DNA from: Cytophagales bacterium
GTDB lineage: Bacteria > Bacteroidota > Bacteroidia > Cytophagales > CCMP332
Direction: 5' to 3'
Assembly: GCA_028279065.1 (NCBI GenBank)
Contig: JANQSY010000014.1
Span: 1 to 53,616, forward strand
Length of the DNA: 53,616 nt
The notes under the pieces were generated by a model, which searched no databases, was not told where the DNA came from, and was given only the letters and a program-made list of their open reading frames with translations. Of the stretch, positions 6,762 through 15,511 are shown one piece after another. The translations under genes and the position numbers were made by a program. The first letter of the stretch is position 1. Every line of letters begins with the position of its first letter.

Positions 6762-8303
6762 ATGAAACAATTCATCATGATAATTTTCCTTTTGGCTGGC
6801 GTAATCTTCCGTGGCATGACTCAGGGTAACTTTTCAGATCCGAAGTTTGGCATTGGAGAATTCGTTTTCAATCCTACCGTCCAGTTTGAGGTGAGGGCGA
6901 AGGATTCAGTTGATAAAAGGACCCGAATTGCAAGATTTACCCTGAGTAATCAATTTCGACAGTTACACACGAGTGAAATGGTCGAGATCAGAAATAGTTC
7001 TGACGAGAATGGGACCATGGCCCCGACCATTCACGGTCATAAAGATTCCACCGGCGGCACAGGTTTTTTGATCATTGGGAGCACGAGTGACGATCAGGAC
7101 ACCATGACCAGCCCAATAACGCACTTTAAGGGCATGACTTATTCCAATATTGACTATCTGAGTACTGAAGGTCCCAGTGGTCCGGGAGCGATTGAGACCA
7201 GACCTTTATTCCAGTGGAGCAATAATTATTCTACGCAAATGACCCTGAGCCCTGACGGGGACCTGGGAATAGGAACGGTGAACATCAAGAACAAGGTCGA
7301 TGTAGAAGGAGATTGTGCAATAGGCACTTACGCAGGGGTAGATGAGGCCGAACCCGATGGAATGTTGGTTGAAGGGGATTTTGGGATTGGCGTATCCAGC
7401 CCCCTGGCAAGGGTGCATGCGGCATCCGATGCTAACAATACCAACCCAGTAGGGGACAAGGACGAAGATGTGCATTTTGATTTTGAGACAACCAAAGGGT
7501 CCGGAAGTAACGATGGCGAGGTATTCAGGATCTATTCCGAGCGAGATTCAAGTGAGATCGATATTTTTCGAGTGGGGAATAATGGAGGTGGAGGAACGGA
7601 AAATGTAGTCTTCACCATACGCGGGGATGGAAAAATGGGTGTGGGAAAGGTGAACAATAGTTACAAATTCACCATTACTGGAAATGGACTCGCATCAGGC
7701 GGAACCTGGACTCCTTCGGATACAAGGCTTAAAGAGAATGTCAGAGAGATCGAGGGTCCAATGGAAAAGGTGATGGACCTGTCCGGGGTGACTTATAATT
7801 ACAACGAAAATCCTCTCCTTCCTGAATCCCTCGTCGGTCAACAAAGCGCCGGTGTTCTTGCCCAGGAAGTGGAGGAGGTACTTCCGGAGTTGATAAGGGA
7901 ATCCGATGGATTAAAGGCGGTCAATTATGATGGGCTCATCGGTCTGCTGATAGCATCTTCGAACCAACTATCAGACAGAATCCAAGATGCCAGGGGGCAC
8001 CATTTTGCCAACACACTCCTTCTTAAGAGCAGGGGACCTGGTTCTCAGGAAGCCTCTCTTGATCCATCCGTTGAGCTGAATGATGGAAGCATCAGAGTTC
8101 AATACTCCATAAAGAAAGACTTTCTCGAAGGAGAAATAGGATTCTATGATCTACACGGGAAAGAAATGCTAAAAAGGAGCTTATCCAATATGTCAGGTGA
8201 GGTTCAGCTAGATCCTGGTTCGGTTAACTCCGGTCAGTATTACTGTGTACTGATCCTAGATGGAGACCTGCACACTTCTAAGAAAATTGTTATCAGCTAT
8301 TAA
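6762..8303 (+). CDS. Fibre-like secreted protein with peptidase S74 chaperone domain and T9SS-type C-terminus (copy 1)
   Basis: 513 residues from ATG 6762, chosen because MKQFIMIIFLLAGVIFRGMT is a clean signal peptide. Residues about 20-310 are beta-rich and match the shaft of tail-fibre-like proteins (many GIGT turns). From Trp316 the sequence reads WTPSDTRLKENVREIEG, the start of a peptidase S74 (intramolecular chaperone autoproteolysis) domain; Ser319 and Lys324 have the S-x4-K spacing of the known catalytic dyad, and QEVEEVLPELI with NYDGLIGLLI follow as usual. The last 75 or so residues (IGFYDLHGKEMLKRSL to a terminal KKIVISY) look like a T9SS sorting domain. S74 domains trimerise a fibre and then cut themselves off; here that would also remove the T9SS tail. 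A paralogue follows 10 bp later. Confidence 0.82.
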   Translation: MKQFIMIIFLLAGVIFRGMTQGNFSDPKFGIGEFVFNPTVQFEVRAKDSVDKRTRIARFTLSNQFRQLHTSEMVEIRNSSDENGTMAPTIHGHKDSTGGTGFLIIGSTSDDQDTMTSPITHFKGMTYSNIDYLSTEGPSGPGAIETRPLFQWSNNYSTQMTLSPDGDLGIGTVNIKNKVDVEGDCAIGTYAGVDEAEPDGMLVEGDFGIGVSSPLARVHAASDANNTNPVGDKDEDVHFDFETTKGSGSNDGEVFRIYSERDSSEIDIFRVGNNGGGGTENVVFTIRGDGKMGVGKVNNSYKFTITGNGLASGGTWTPSDTRLKENVREIEGPMEKVMDLSGVTYNYNENPLLPESLVGQQSAGVLAQEVEEVLPELIRESDGLKAVNYDGLIGLLIASSNQLSDRIQDARGHHFANTLLLKSRGPGSQEASLDPSVELNDGSIRVQYSIKKDFLEGEIGFYDLHGKEMLKRSLSNMSGEVQLDPGSVNSGQYYCVLILDGDLHTSKKIVISY

Positions 8304-8313
8304 ACAGAAAATC

Positions 8314-9894
8314 ATGAAAAAATTAATCTATAATTCATTAATCATGCGATTTATATTCAATCTAACGATCTGCTTATTATGCAGCATTGGCGCGATCAGC
8401 CAGGGAAATTTTGGTGACGCCGTGTGGGGAATTGGCGAGACAAACTTTGTCCCGACTCAGCAATTTGAGGTCAGGGCCGATGACGGGGGTGCGGTCAGGG
8501 AAAGGATAGCAAGATTCACCCTGGACTCAGGCGATACAAGCTCTGGCTATGATGTTTACAAGCATGATATGTTCGAAATCAGAAATTCCACCGGGGCCTT
8601 AAATACTATGGCACCTACCATCCATGGGCACAGGGAAACAACCAACGGAACTTCCTTTACCATAATTGGTAGTACTCATGCCGATCAGGATACCGGGGAC
8701 AAGGCCATAACCAATTTTATTTCGAGAACATATACAGACTTTCTGTATCAGATCACCACTGGTCCGGCAGGGGAGGATGAAGTTGAGAACAGGCCATTGT
8801 TCAGGTGGAGTAATAACTACACGACCTTGATGCAAATGGAGGCCAGTGGAAATCTCGGAATAGGTACCACAGGTGCGGTAAACGTTTTGGATGTAGAAGG
8901 AGGGGTGGCCATAGGATCGGGTTATGCAGGAACCAATACGGCCCCGACCAATGGCTTAATAGTTGAAGGAAATGTTGGCATTGGAACCAATTCGCCGGGT
9001 ACCAATACCAGATTCCATGCGGTTTCCGATGAAATAATTGACCAGGGCGATGATCATTTCTTTTTCGAAACAACCAGCGGTAGTGGAAACAATGATGGGA
9101 CGGTATTCAGGATCTACTCCAGAAGAGGCAGCGGCTTTACCAACGGCGATATTTTCAGGGTGGAAAACCAAAGCCTGACGGGGTCATCTGCAGCATTTAG
9201 AATCCGGGGTGATGGAAAAACCGGGGTTGGGTTGATTAATTCCGGCTATATATTCACCGTTAATGGGAGCGCTTTGGCCTTTGGTGGGTCATGGACTCCA
9301 TCGGATAAAAGGTTAAAAGAGAATATCCGTGTGATAACAGATCCTGTGGAGAAGCTTAAAGAACTGAGAGGTGTTCGATATGAATATCGGGAAACTGAAA
9401 AACTCCCAGTTGAAATGCATGGACAACCAAGTGTAGGCATCATCGCTCAAGAGGTAGAGCAGGTCTTTCCCGAATTGGTCAGGGAGTCCGATGGAATTAT
9501 GGCCGTGAACTATGATGGTTTAATCGGGCTTTTAATTGAGTCTCAGAAAGAACAGCAAGAGTCGTTAGAGGAACTTCTGTCTGAAATCTCCGAAATGGAG
9601 AATGAGCTGGCAAATGACATGGAAGCGGATTCCAAAGCCGGGAAGTTATATCAAAACAACCCTAACCCCTTTAGTTTCGAGTCCGAGATCCAGTACGAGA
9701 TCGTAAGAGACTATTCCAATGCATTTATCGGATTCTATGACCTTAACGGTATGGAAATAATGACCGTGCCTTTGCATTCGGCCAGGGGAGAAATAAAAAT
9801 AAATTCCTCTGACCTCGGAAGGGGACAATTTTTATACTCATTGGTTCTTGATGGAAGAATTATTGAAACAAAACGCTTGATGATAGGATACTAG
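8314..9894 (+). CDS. Fibre-like secreted protein with peptidase S74 chaperone domain and T9SS-type C-terminus (copy 2)
   Basis: 526 residues from ATG 8314. An alternative ATG at 8344 gives a shorter signal; an ATG at 8260 would lie inside the previous gene. The architecture is that of copy 1: signal peptide, beta-rich shaft with repeated GIGT turns, S74 domain with PSDKRLKENIRVI (Ser330 and Lys335 as the presumed dyad), QEVEQVFPELVRESDG and NYDGLIGLLIE. A short coiled-coil-like stretch (QKEQQESLEELLSEISEME) is absent from copy 1. A typical T9SS type A tail begins LYQNNPNPFSFESEIQYEI. The two copies share many blocks but are diverged, indicating an old tandem duplication kept in one transcript. 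A strong terminator follows. They are likely surface filaments or adhesins. Confidence 0.85.
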   Translation: MKKLIYNSLIMRFIFNLTICLLCSIGAISQGNFGDAVWGIGETNFVPTQQFEVRADDGGAVRERIARFTLDSGDTSSGYDVYKHDMFEIRNSTGALNTMAPTIHGHRETTNGTSFTIIGSTHADQDTGDKAITNFISRTYTDFLYQITTGPAGEDEVENRPLFRWSNNYTTLMQMEASGNLGIGTTGAVNVLDVEGGVAIGSGYAGTNTAPTNGLIVEGNVGIGTNSPGTNTRFHAVSDEIIDQGDDHFFFETTSGSGNNDGTVFRIYSRRGSGFTNGDIFRVENQSLTGSSAAFRIRGDGKTGVGLINSGYIFTVNGSALAFGGSWTPSDKRLKENIRVITDPVEKLKELRGVRYEYRETEKLPVEMHGQPSVGIIAQEVEQVFPELVRESDGIMAVNYDGLIGLLIESQKEQQESLEELLSEISEMENELANDMEADSKAGKLYQNNPNPFSFESEIQYEIVRDYSNAFIGFYDLNGMEIMTVPLHSARGEIKINSSDLGRGQFLYSLVLDGRIIETKRLMIGY

Positions 9895-9914
9895 ATATCC
9901 GAGTCACAAGACTT

Positions 9915-9948
9915 AAAAAATTCCGGCAATACTGCCGGAATTTTTTTT
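9915..9948 (+). terminator. Intrinsic terminator of the fibre operon
   Basis: AAAAAATTCCGGCA (9915-9928) pairs with TGCCGGAATTTTTT (9933 on) around a four-base loop, continuing into a T run. The arms are symmetric, so it can work in both directions. Confidence 0.9.
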
Positions 9949-10249
9949 GTCCCGACATTCTTATCGCATTCCGCCAAACGGCCAAGAGTATTAGTCCTGC
10001 TGTTCAGGATTCTCGTCACGTCATCCTGCCTGTCCACATTCGGCACCTCTGCAACTTCTGTTTAGTCCAGCAATAACTGGCCCGGACTGTTGGCTGATGG
10101 CTTTTCGGTCGATTGCCACCGATCCAATGGTCAAACAGTACCGTGATTTTAATTCAATTACCTGTTTTTCATCAATACCAAACCCTGATGAACATCCTGT
10201 TTTTGGATCAAGGAAATACTCTTCTTGGCGATATGAAAAAAATATCGCT
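9949..10249. other. Intergenic stretch before asnA, nothing recognised
   Basis: About 300 bases. An open frame continues upstream of the asnA start on +, and another runs on -, but neither looks like a known protein. No clear promoter box was seen. Confidence 0.35.
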
Positions 10250-11377
10250 ATGAGTAACAAAGCTTCAGACCTCGCCGGACCGGGTATCAGCACTTATGAA
10301 GAGGTATCCAAGGTCCTTCCAACAGATTACACCGCTCTTCTGTCTCCCATGAAACGAATGGAAGCCCTATATGCTGTCAAAGAATTTATCGAAAAAGGAC
10401 TAGCAGAGGAGTTGAATCTTCAAATGGTCCAGGTTCCTTTGATCGTAAGTAAGGACTCAGGAGTAAATGACTACCTGGACAGAGATGGTTCCAGAACACC
10501 TGTAGAATTTCCTGCCGGATTAGGACTTGAGAAAAGGATCGAAGCGCAAGTGGTCCAGGCGGCTACAAAATGGAAACGCATGGCACTGGCTCAATTCGAT
10601 TGTGAACCAGGAAAGGGGATAAACACAGACATGCGTGCGGTTCGAAAGGATTATTTCCTTGACCATGATCATTCCAGCTATGTTGATCAATGGGATTGGG
10701 AAAAAAGAATAACAGATGCGGATCGAAATTTGGATTATCTAAAAAGCACGGTGAAAAAGATCTGGAAGGTTCTTAGAGGAGCGGGAATGATGGCAAGGGA
10801 GAGATTCCCCGAGCTCCGGGATCCAAGGTTCCCCGAATTTCCGGAAGAGCTTGAATTCTTCCATGCGGAAGAGATCCTTGAAATGTACCCGGATCTTCCA
10901 AGGAAACAGAGGGAAACGAAACTTATTCAAGAACATCCAGCCGTTTTTATAATTGGAATTGGATGGGTACTAAACGATGGTTATCCCCATGAAATGAGGG
11001 CGGCGGATTACGATGATTGGGTGACCCCAACCATAGAAAGGAATGGGGAGCTAATGCATGGATTGAATGGAGATATTCTGGTCTGGAACCCCGTTACTAA
11101 AAGGCGGCATGAGCTGTCATCCATGGGGGTAAGGGTCACAAAAGAGACATTGAAGCAGCAACTCGAGATCTCAGGCCAGAACGATTTTCTTGAGCTACCT
11201 TATCACCAGGCCATCCTGAATGATGAGATCCCCTTGAGCATAGGAGGAGGGATTGGTCAGGCAAGGACCTATATGTACTTATTGCGGACTGCCCATCTTG
11301 GTGAGGTCACCGTTTCAATCTGGCCGGACCAGCTCAAAAAGATCTGTAGCGAGAAGAACATCCACGTATTGGAATAG
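10250..11377 (+). CDS. asnA: Aspartate-ammonia ligase (asparagine synthetase A)
   Basis: 375 residues; makes asparagine from aspartate, ammonia and ATP. It is a class II aminoacyl-tRNA synthetase-like enzyme. Visible family blocks: QVPLIVSKDSGVNDYLDR (substrate-pocket start), ATKWKRMALAQFD, GKGINTDMRAVRKDY, SSYVDQWDWEKRI, the FIIGIGWVLNDGYPHEMRAADYDDW segment (read in two parts), GDILVWNPVTKRRHELSSMG and GGGIGQARTYMYLL (class II motif 3). E. coli AsnA has 330 residues; this one is longer because of an N-terminal lead of about 35 residues and an inserted stretch (about 195-225). I start at ATG 10250 because the frame upstream (to 10097) shows no family similarity. It is cytoplasmic and stands alone between secreted-protein genes. 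Confidence 0.94.
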   Translation: MSNKASDLAGPGISTYEEVSKVLPTDYTALLSPMKRMEALYAVKEFIEKGLAEELNLQMVQVPLIVSKDSGVNDYLDRDGSRTPVEFPAGLGLEKRIEAQVVQAATKWKRMALAQFDCEPGKGINTDMRAVRKDYFLDHDHSSYVDQWDWEKRITDADRNLDYLKSTVKKIWKVLRGAGMMARERFPELRDPRFPEFPEELEFFHAEEILEMYPDLPRKQRETKLIQEHPAVFIIGIGWVLNDGYPHEMRAADYDDWVTPTIERNGELMHGLNGDILVWNPVTKRRHELSSMGVRVTKETLKQQLEISGQNDFLELPYHQAILNDEIPLSIGGGIGQARTYMYLLRTAHLGEVTVSIWPDQLKKICSEKNIHVLE

Positions 11378-11455
11378 GGTTTGCTGATCCTCGTGATCGG
11401 TTTATCTGTCGATTCCGGGACATAGGTTCAGGGGAAGAAATATCATAATTGTAAA

Positions 11456-12301
11456 ATGAAGAAGATACTTTTTCCCTTGACCTTTCTTTTTCTTGCCATC
11501 CTGAGTTTTAATTTTATTTCCCTTCAGTATCATGTCAGGTCTTCCGGATCTCCGGGAGGCAATACCGGGGCTCCGGGTGAGTTTAATGGAAGGACCTGCG
11601 CAAATGTGGCTTGCCACTCAGGGGGTGATACCTTCAGGGCGGGAATGATCAGTTCCAATATCCCTGCAGGCGGCTATGTTCCCGGAGAGACCTATACCAT
11701 CACGGGCACGGTTTCGGAACCCGGACGGATCAAGTTTGGATTCGAGATCTCGCCTCAGGATTCACTGGGAAATTTCATTGGAACCCTGATCCGGACAAAT
11801 ACGATGGAGACAAAATTTACGAACGGAAACAGATCCCTCACTCATACCTCTAATGGAAATGCTGGTCCCGGGGAAATGAGATCCTGGTCTTTCGACTGGA
11901 CCGCTCCTCCAAAAGGCACTGGAGGATTTTCCTTTTGGGGCGCTTTCAATGCCGCAAACAATAACGGGAATAATGACGGGGACATCATCCTGAGATCCAA
12001 TCTTAGGATAGAAGAGGATCTGACGGTTTCAGGCATTGGGGGCCTTGATCCCCGAAAAGTATTTATCGGTCCTAACCCTGCCAGGGATTTATTGAGGATA
12101 TCACTTAGTGAAAGCTTTAACGAGAGGCTTCTCTATCAGTTTGTGGATCAAGATGGTAGGGTGGTTTTAAGCGGAAAGATCAAAAAAGGATGGACCACTG
12201 GATCTCTAAACCTGGAAGGAATAAAACCGGGGAATTACATCTTAAGGATCAATTCAAGATCAGAAAGCTTCAGTCTGAGAAAGAGAATAATCAAAATGTA
12301 A
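11456..12301 (+). CDS. Choice-of-anchor V-like secreted protein with T9SS sorting domain
   Basis: 281 residues. The signal peptide (MKKILFPLTFLFLAILSFNF) is followed by SSGSPGGNTGAPGEF and RTCANVACHSGG, the Gly-rich entry and Cys/His motif of the choice-of-anchor V family. A beta-sandwich follows (GETYTITGTVSEPGRIKFGF, then WSFDWTAPP, FSFWGAFNAANNNGNNDGD), resembling reelin-like domains. Residues about 205-281 form a type A T9SS sorting domain (VFIGPNPARDLLRISL to a basic end KRIIKM). In this family the Cys/His motif is usually heme-like CxxCH; here it is Cys48-x4-Cys53-His54, so a heme would need an unusual CX4CH site, or the cysteines pair instead. Probably a single gene. Function unknown. 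Confidence 0.8.
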   Translation: MKKILFPLTFLFLAILSFNFISLQYHVRSSGSPGGNTGAPGEFNGRTCANVACHSGGDTFRAGMISSNIPAGGYVPGETYTITGTVSEPGRIKFGFEISPQDSLGNFIGTLIRTNTMETKFTNGNRSLTHTSNGNAGPGEMRSWSFDWTAPPKGTGGFSFWGAFNAANNNGNNDGDIILRSNLRIEEDLTVSGIGGLDPRKVFIGPNPARDLLRISLSESFNERLLYQFVDQDGRVVLSGKIKKGWTTGSLNLEGIKPGNYILRINSRSESFSLRKRIIKM

Positions 12302-12506
12302 AGTTTTCGGACCTCTCCTTGGAGATAATTCCATCCATGCACCAAGAGGCCGAATTTTTTGACTCAAATCATAATTATTTGTGAAAGGTAAGCGTTGAAT
12401 ATGTTCCCTAAGACCTTTCAACCGGCCTTACCGGAATAAGGAGAAAATGCTATAAATCGGGGATGTATAAGCCAGATTTTCATATTTTCAGTACTTGTGG
12501 ATGGGT

Positions 12507-12514
12507 TAGTTTTG
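12507..12514 (+). promoter_or_regulatory. -7 promoter box for the sensor-kinase cluster
   Basis: TAGTTTTG is an exact match to TAnnTTTG, 22 bp before the ATG at 12537. A weak -33 (TTTTC at 12485-12489) lies 17 bp upstream. Confidence 0.42.
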
Positions 12515-12536
12515 AACTTGATCCGAATATTTGGGA

Positions 12537-15479
12537 ATGGCATGTAGGTTTAGATTTATAGGGGCTTTTTTTCTCCCGATATGTTGTTCACTCCTTTCCC
12601 TCGGAGTCAAAGGACAGCATTTCTCTCATAAGGTTTTTACGAAAGTTGATGGTTTGCCTACTGATGTCATTTATGACATCATCGAGGACGATCAGGGGTT
12701 TTTATGGATTGCTACCGGTTATGGCATTTCAAAATTCGATGGCTATTCTTTTTCAAACTATGGTGTCGATAATGGCTTAGCTGATATTGATGCTTTTGTG
12801 CTTCGTAAAGACCGATTTGGAAGAATATGGGTAATCGGTAATTCAAGCAGACTATCGGTTATAGAGAATGGCAAGGTTCGGCCTTATGAGTACAACCATA
12901 TTCTGGAAAAGCATCCGGCACTTTGTATTGATCTTTTTGTAGAATCTGACCGAACCCTCCATTACTCTACTACAGATGGCCAACTAATTATCAAGCCCGA
13001 CGGAAATTACCAACTGATCGATTCAACAGTTAACTATATAGGAATGAGGGTGGTTGAAACAGATGAGAAAAAGCCGTATATGAGCCAATACAGAATGGAG
13101 AAACCCCCCAGACCTAGGGGGCCTAAGGTTGTTCGGTTCTGTTTTGAGGGAAAATGTCATAGAACCAATAGTACAATTGGACATTATGGGAGAAAGATCT
13201 TGATGCTCAATGATACCAACTGGGTCTTCAATGTAACGGAGGATTCTCTGGCCCTTGTCACTAAGGAAGGAATTTTTCCATACGCGAAGCTGGAAGCTGA
13301 GATTCAGTGCCTTTTGCTAATCGATGGAGAAATATGGGTTGGAACGGCAGACGGAATTGAAGTTCTTTCCATAGGCCAGGGCTTCAAAATCACTGGGTCG
13401 AGGACAATTTACAGGAACCAATCTTTTTCCAGCATATACTGGGATGTCCGCAAGGGTGTATGGTGTTCCACACTAAATCATGGGTTGATCTATATTCCTC
13501 AGCTAAAGTTCAGGTCCTTTTCGAAAACCGACGGACTTCCATTTGATTTGATTACGGCAATAGAACTCGACAAAAATGGAAGGATTTTTCTTGGGGGTGA
13601 AAACGGGGACCTGGCCGTATTAGAAAAAGATGGAACAAGTTTTCTGCTTCCTGATGTTTTGGTTTACAAAAAGCGAATACGAGATCTTTTTTTGTCGTCC
13701 AATGGAGACATATATTTTGATGCATATCAATCCCTGGTTTACAGAATTGATCCCTCTCTAAATATTTTCAAGATTCCTCTCTCAAAAACAGAACCCAAAC
13801 GGACACTTAAATATATTTCGGAAAATAGGGGAAATATTTATACAAGCACAGGAAAAGGAATCGCAAAAATTATTAATGATAAAATAGAAAAACAATCTGG
13901 AAAGAATTATATAAGGGTAACCGCTTTTTGCAATCGGGATGATTCGGTATTTTATATGGCAACCCTTGATGGGATTATTTGTTTTAATCAAAATTCCAAG
14001 CGTAGCTGGAATCCTTTTCCATATTTCAATCAAAGATCTACCCATATTCAAAGATTTGATGACAAGTCATTCCTGTTCACCTCAGATGGAGCCGGACTCT
14101 TTTTTATTTACAATGATACTATTATCAATATTGGAAGAGCGCAGGGACTGAAAAAGCTTTTTTTCCAAAAAGCAAGGGTTAGCGGGAATACAGTTTGGGG
14201 AATCACCAAGCAGGGTTTGACCAAGCTTAAAATCAATAGCATTGATCCGCTGAACTTTAACTTCGAGGAATTCGACTTCAGGGATGGTTTGGGGTATGGT
14301 AGATTCTTTGATCTAAAATTGGTGGATTCTACTGTTTTTTTGGCAAGTACAAAGGGATTAATTGTGTTTAATGAAAGGGATGCCCAATTTAATCTTGACC
14401 CTCCGAAAATAGTTCTCACAAAGGTATTGTTGGATGGACGTGAAATTCCATCAATTGATTCAGTCATTTCTTTTCAAGGCACATCCACTATTGAGTTCAA
14501 CTTCACAGGGTTGAATTTTATCAGCGGAGGGGATTTTTTATACAAGTATAGACTGAGCGGATTGGATGAAAATTGGTCCTACACTAAAGGAAGACAAATT
14601 CAATTCTATTCACTCCCTGCGGGCAAATATGATTTCCGGGTTGCTGCCAGGGATCATAAGGATGTATGGTCAAAGGACCTGGCTAGCTTCAGCTTTCAGG
14701 TTTTTCCTCCTTTTTGGAAAACCTGGTGGTTTTATGTACTGGAAGCCTTGCTTGGTTCCCTGATCATCTTTTCCCTTGTTAATTGGAGGATCCGTTATTT
14801 ACATGGTGTAGAGGTAAAAAAGGAAAAAGAAGAAAGGGAAAAGGCTCAATTAGAGTTGGATGCCCTTAAGCATCAAATGAACCCCCATTTTCTTTTCAAC
14901 ACCCTGAATTCGATCCAGGCCTTTGTGAGTTCAAGTGACAGGGGTGAGGCGGTCAGGTACTTGTCACGTTTTTCCAGATTGATCAGAAGAAACCTTGAGC
15001 ATTCAAAGGATACCAATGTGTCTCTAAAGGAGGAAATAGATTTTTTGCAGATCTACCTTGACCTTGAGCGAATGAGGTTTGATGATGCTTTTGATTATGA
15101 AATTAAGTTGGACGGGATCCGCGGTATAGATCGTATCAGGATCCCGAATTTAATAGTTCAGCCTTATGTTGAAAATGCAATTCTACACGGGATGAACAAT
15201 CTTAAAAGAAAGGGGTATATCAAGGTTGAATTTAGCTTTGATGATGATATGCTCAAATGCGTGGTAGAGGATAATGGAGTGGGTCGGAGCAAAGAAAAGG
15301 AAGACAAAGGAAAGGGAGAAAGGGAGCATAGATCGGTTGGAATGACCATAACTCAAAGAAGGCTTAAACTTTTGAACTCTAAGATTGTAAATCCAAAGGT
15401 AAAGGTCATTGATCTGGTCAAAAATGGAATGCCCAGTGGCACAAGAATTGAAATTATAATGCCTTATTTGGTAGATTAG
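12537..15479 (+). CDS. Sensor histidine kinase, Reg_prop/Y_Y_Y/LytS type (kinase 1)
   Basis: 980 residues from ATG 12537 (a TTG at 12531 is in frame). A signal peptide leads into a long periplasmic sensor of Reg_prop beta-propeller repeats (first one GLPTDVIYDIIEDDQGFLWI; others near LRKDRFGRIWVIG and WVGTADGIEVL). A Y_Y_Y domain follows (YKYRLSGLDENWSYTKGRQI, then LPAGKYDFRVAARD), then one membrane span near residue 725-750 (WWFYVLEALLGSLIIFSLVN) and a LytS-type cytoplasmic kinase. QMNPHFLFNTLNSIQAF carries the presumed phospho-acceptor His784, and NLIVQPYVENAILHG plus VVEDNGVGRSKEK are the ATP-binding N and G boxes. The nearest response regulator is the LytTR gene at 21504, so the three kinases probably share it. 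Ligand unknown; relatives in gut Bacteroides sense glycan fragments. Confidence 0.9.
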   Translation: MACRFRFIGAFFLPICCSLLSLGVKGQHFSHKVFTKVDGLPTDVIYDIIEDDQGFLWIATGYGISKFDGYSFSNYGVDNGLADIDAFVLRKDRFGRIWVIGNSSRLSVIENGKVRPYEYNHILEKHPALCIDLFVESDRTLHYSTTDGQLIIKPDGNYQLIDSTVNYIGMRVVETDEKKPYMSQYRMEKPPRPRGPKVVRFCFEGKCHRTNSTIGHYGRKILMLNDTNWVFNVTEDSLALVTKEGIFPYAKLEAEIQCLLLIDGEIWVGTADGIEVLSIGQGFKITGSRTIYRNQSFSSIYWDVRKGVWCSTLNHGLIYIPQLKFRSFSKTDGLPFDLITAIELDKNGRIFLGGENGDLAVLEKDGTSFLLPDVLVYKKRIRDLFLSSNGDIYFDAYQSLVYRIDPSLNIFKIPLSKTEPKRTLKYISENRGNIYTSTGKGIAKIINDKIEKQSGKNYIRVTAFCNRDDSVFYMATLDGIICFNQNSKRSWNPFPYFNQRSTHIQRFDDKSFLFTSDGAGLFFIYNDTIINIGRAQGLKKLFFQKARVSGNTVWGITKQGLTKLKINSIDPLNFNFEEFDFRDGLGYGRFFDLKLVDSTVFLASTKGLIVFNERDAQFNLDPPKIVLTKVLLDGREIPSIDSVISFQGTSTIEFNFTGLNFISGGDFLYKYRLSGLDENWSYTKGRQIQFYSLPAGKYDFRVAARDHKDVWSKDLASFSFQVFPPFWKTWWFYVLEALLGSLIIFSLVNWRIRYLHGVEVKKEKEEREKAQLELDALKHQMNPHFLFNTLNSIQAFVSSSDRGEAVRYLSRFSRLIRRNLEHSKDTNVSLKEEIDFLQIYLDLERMRFDDAFDYEIKLDGIRGIDRIRIPNLIVQPYVENAILHGMNNLKRKGYIKVEFSFDDDMLKCVVEDNGVGRSKEKEDKGKGEREHRSVGMTITQRRLKLLNSKIVNPKVKVIDLVKNGMPSGTRIEIIMPYLVD

Positions 15480-15511
15480 GATTCATTGTTTTATTCGAAA
15501 TAATTGATTTC

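Noticed and set aside
10021-10293. 90-residue minus-strand frame before asnA
   Set aside because: No start context, no family resemblance, and it overlaps the asnA start on the opposite strand.
13782-14051. Long minus-strand frames inside the kinase genes
   Set aside because: Shadows of long + strand genes with clear domains; no family resemblance.
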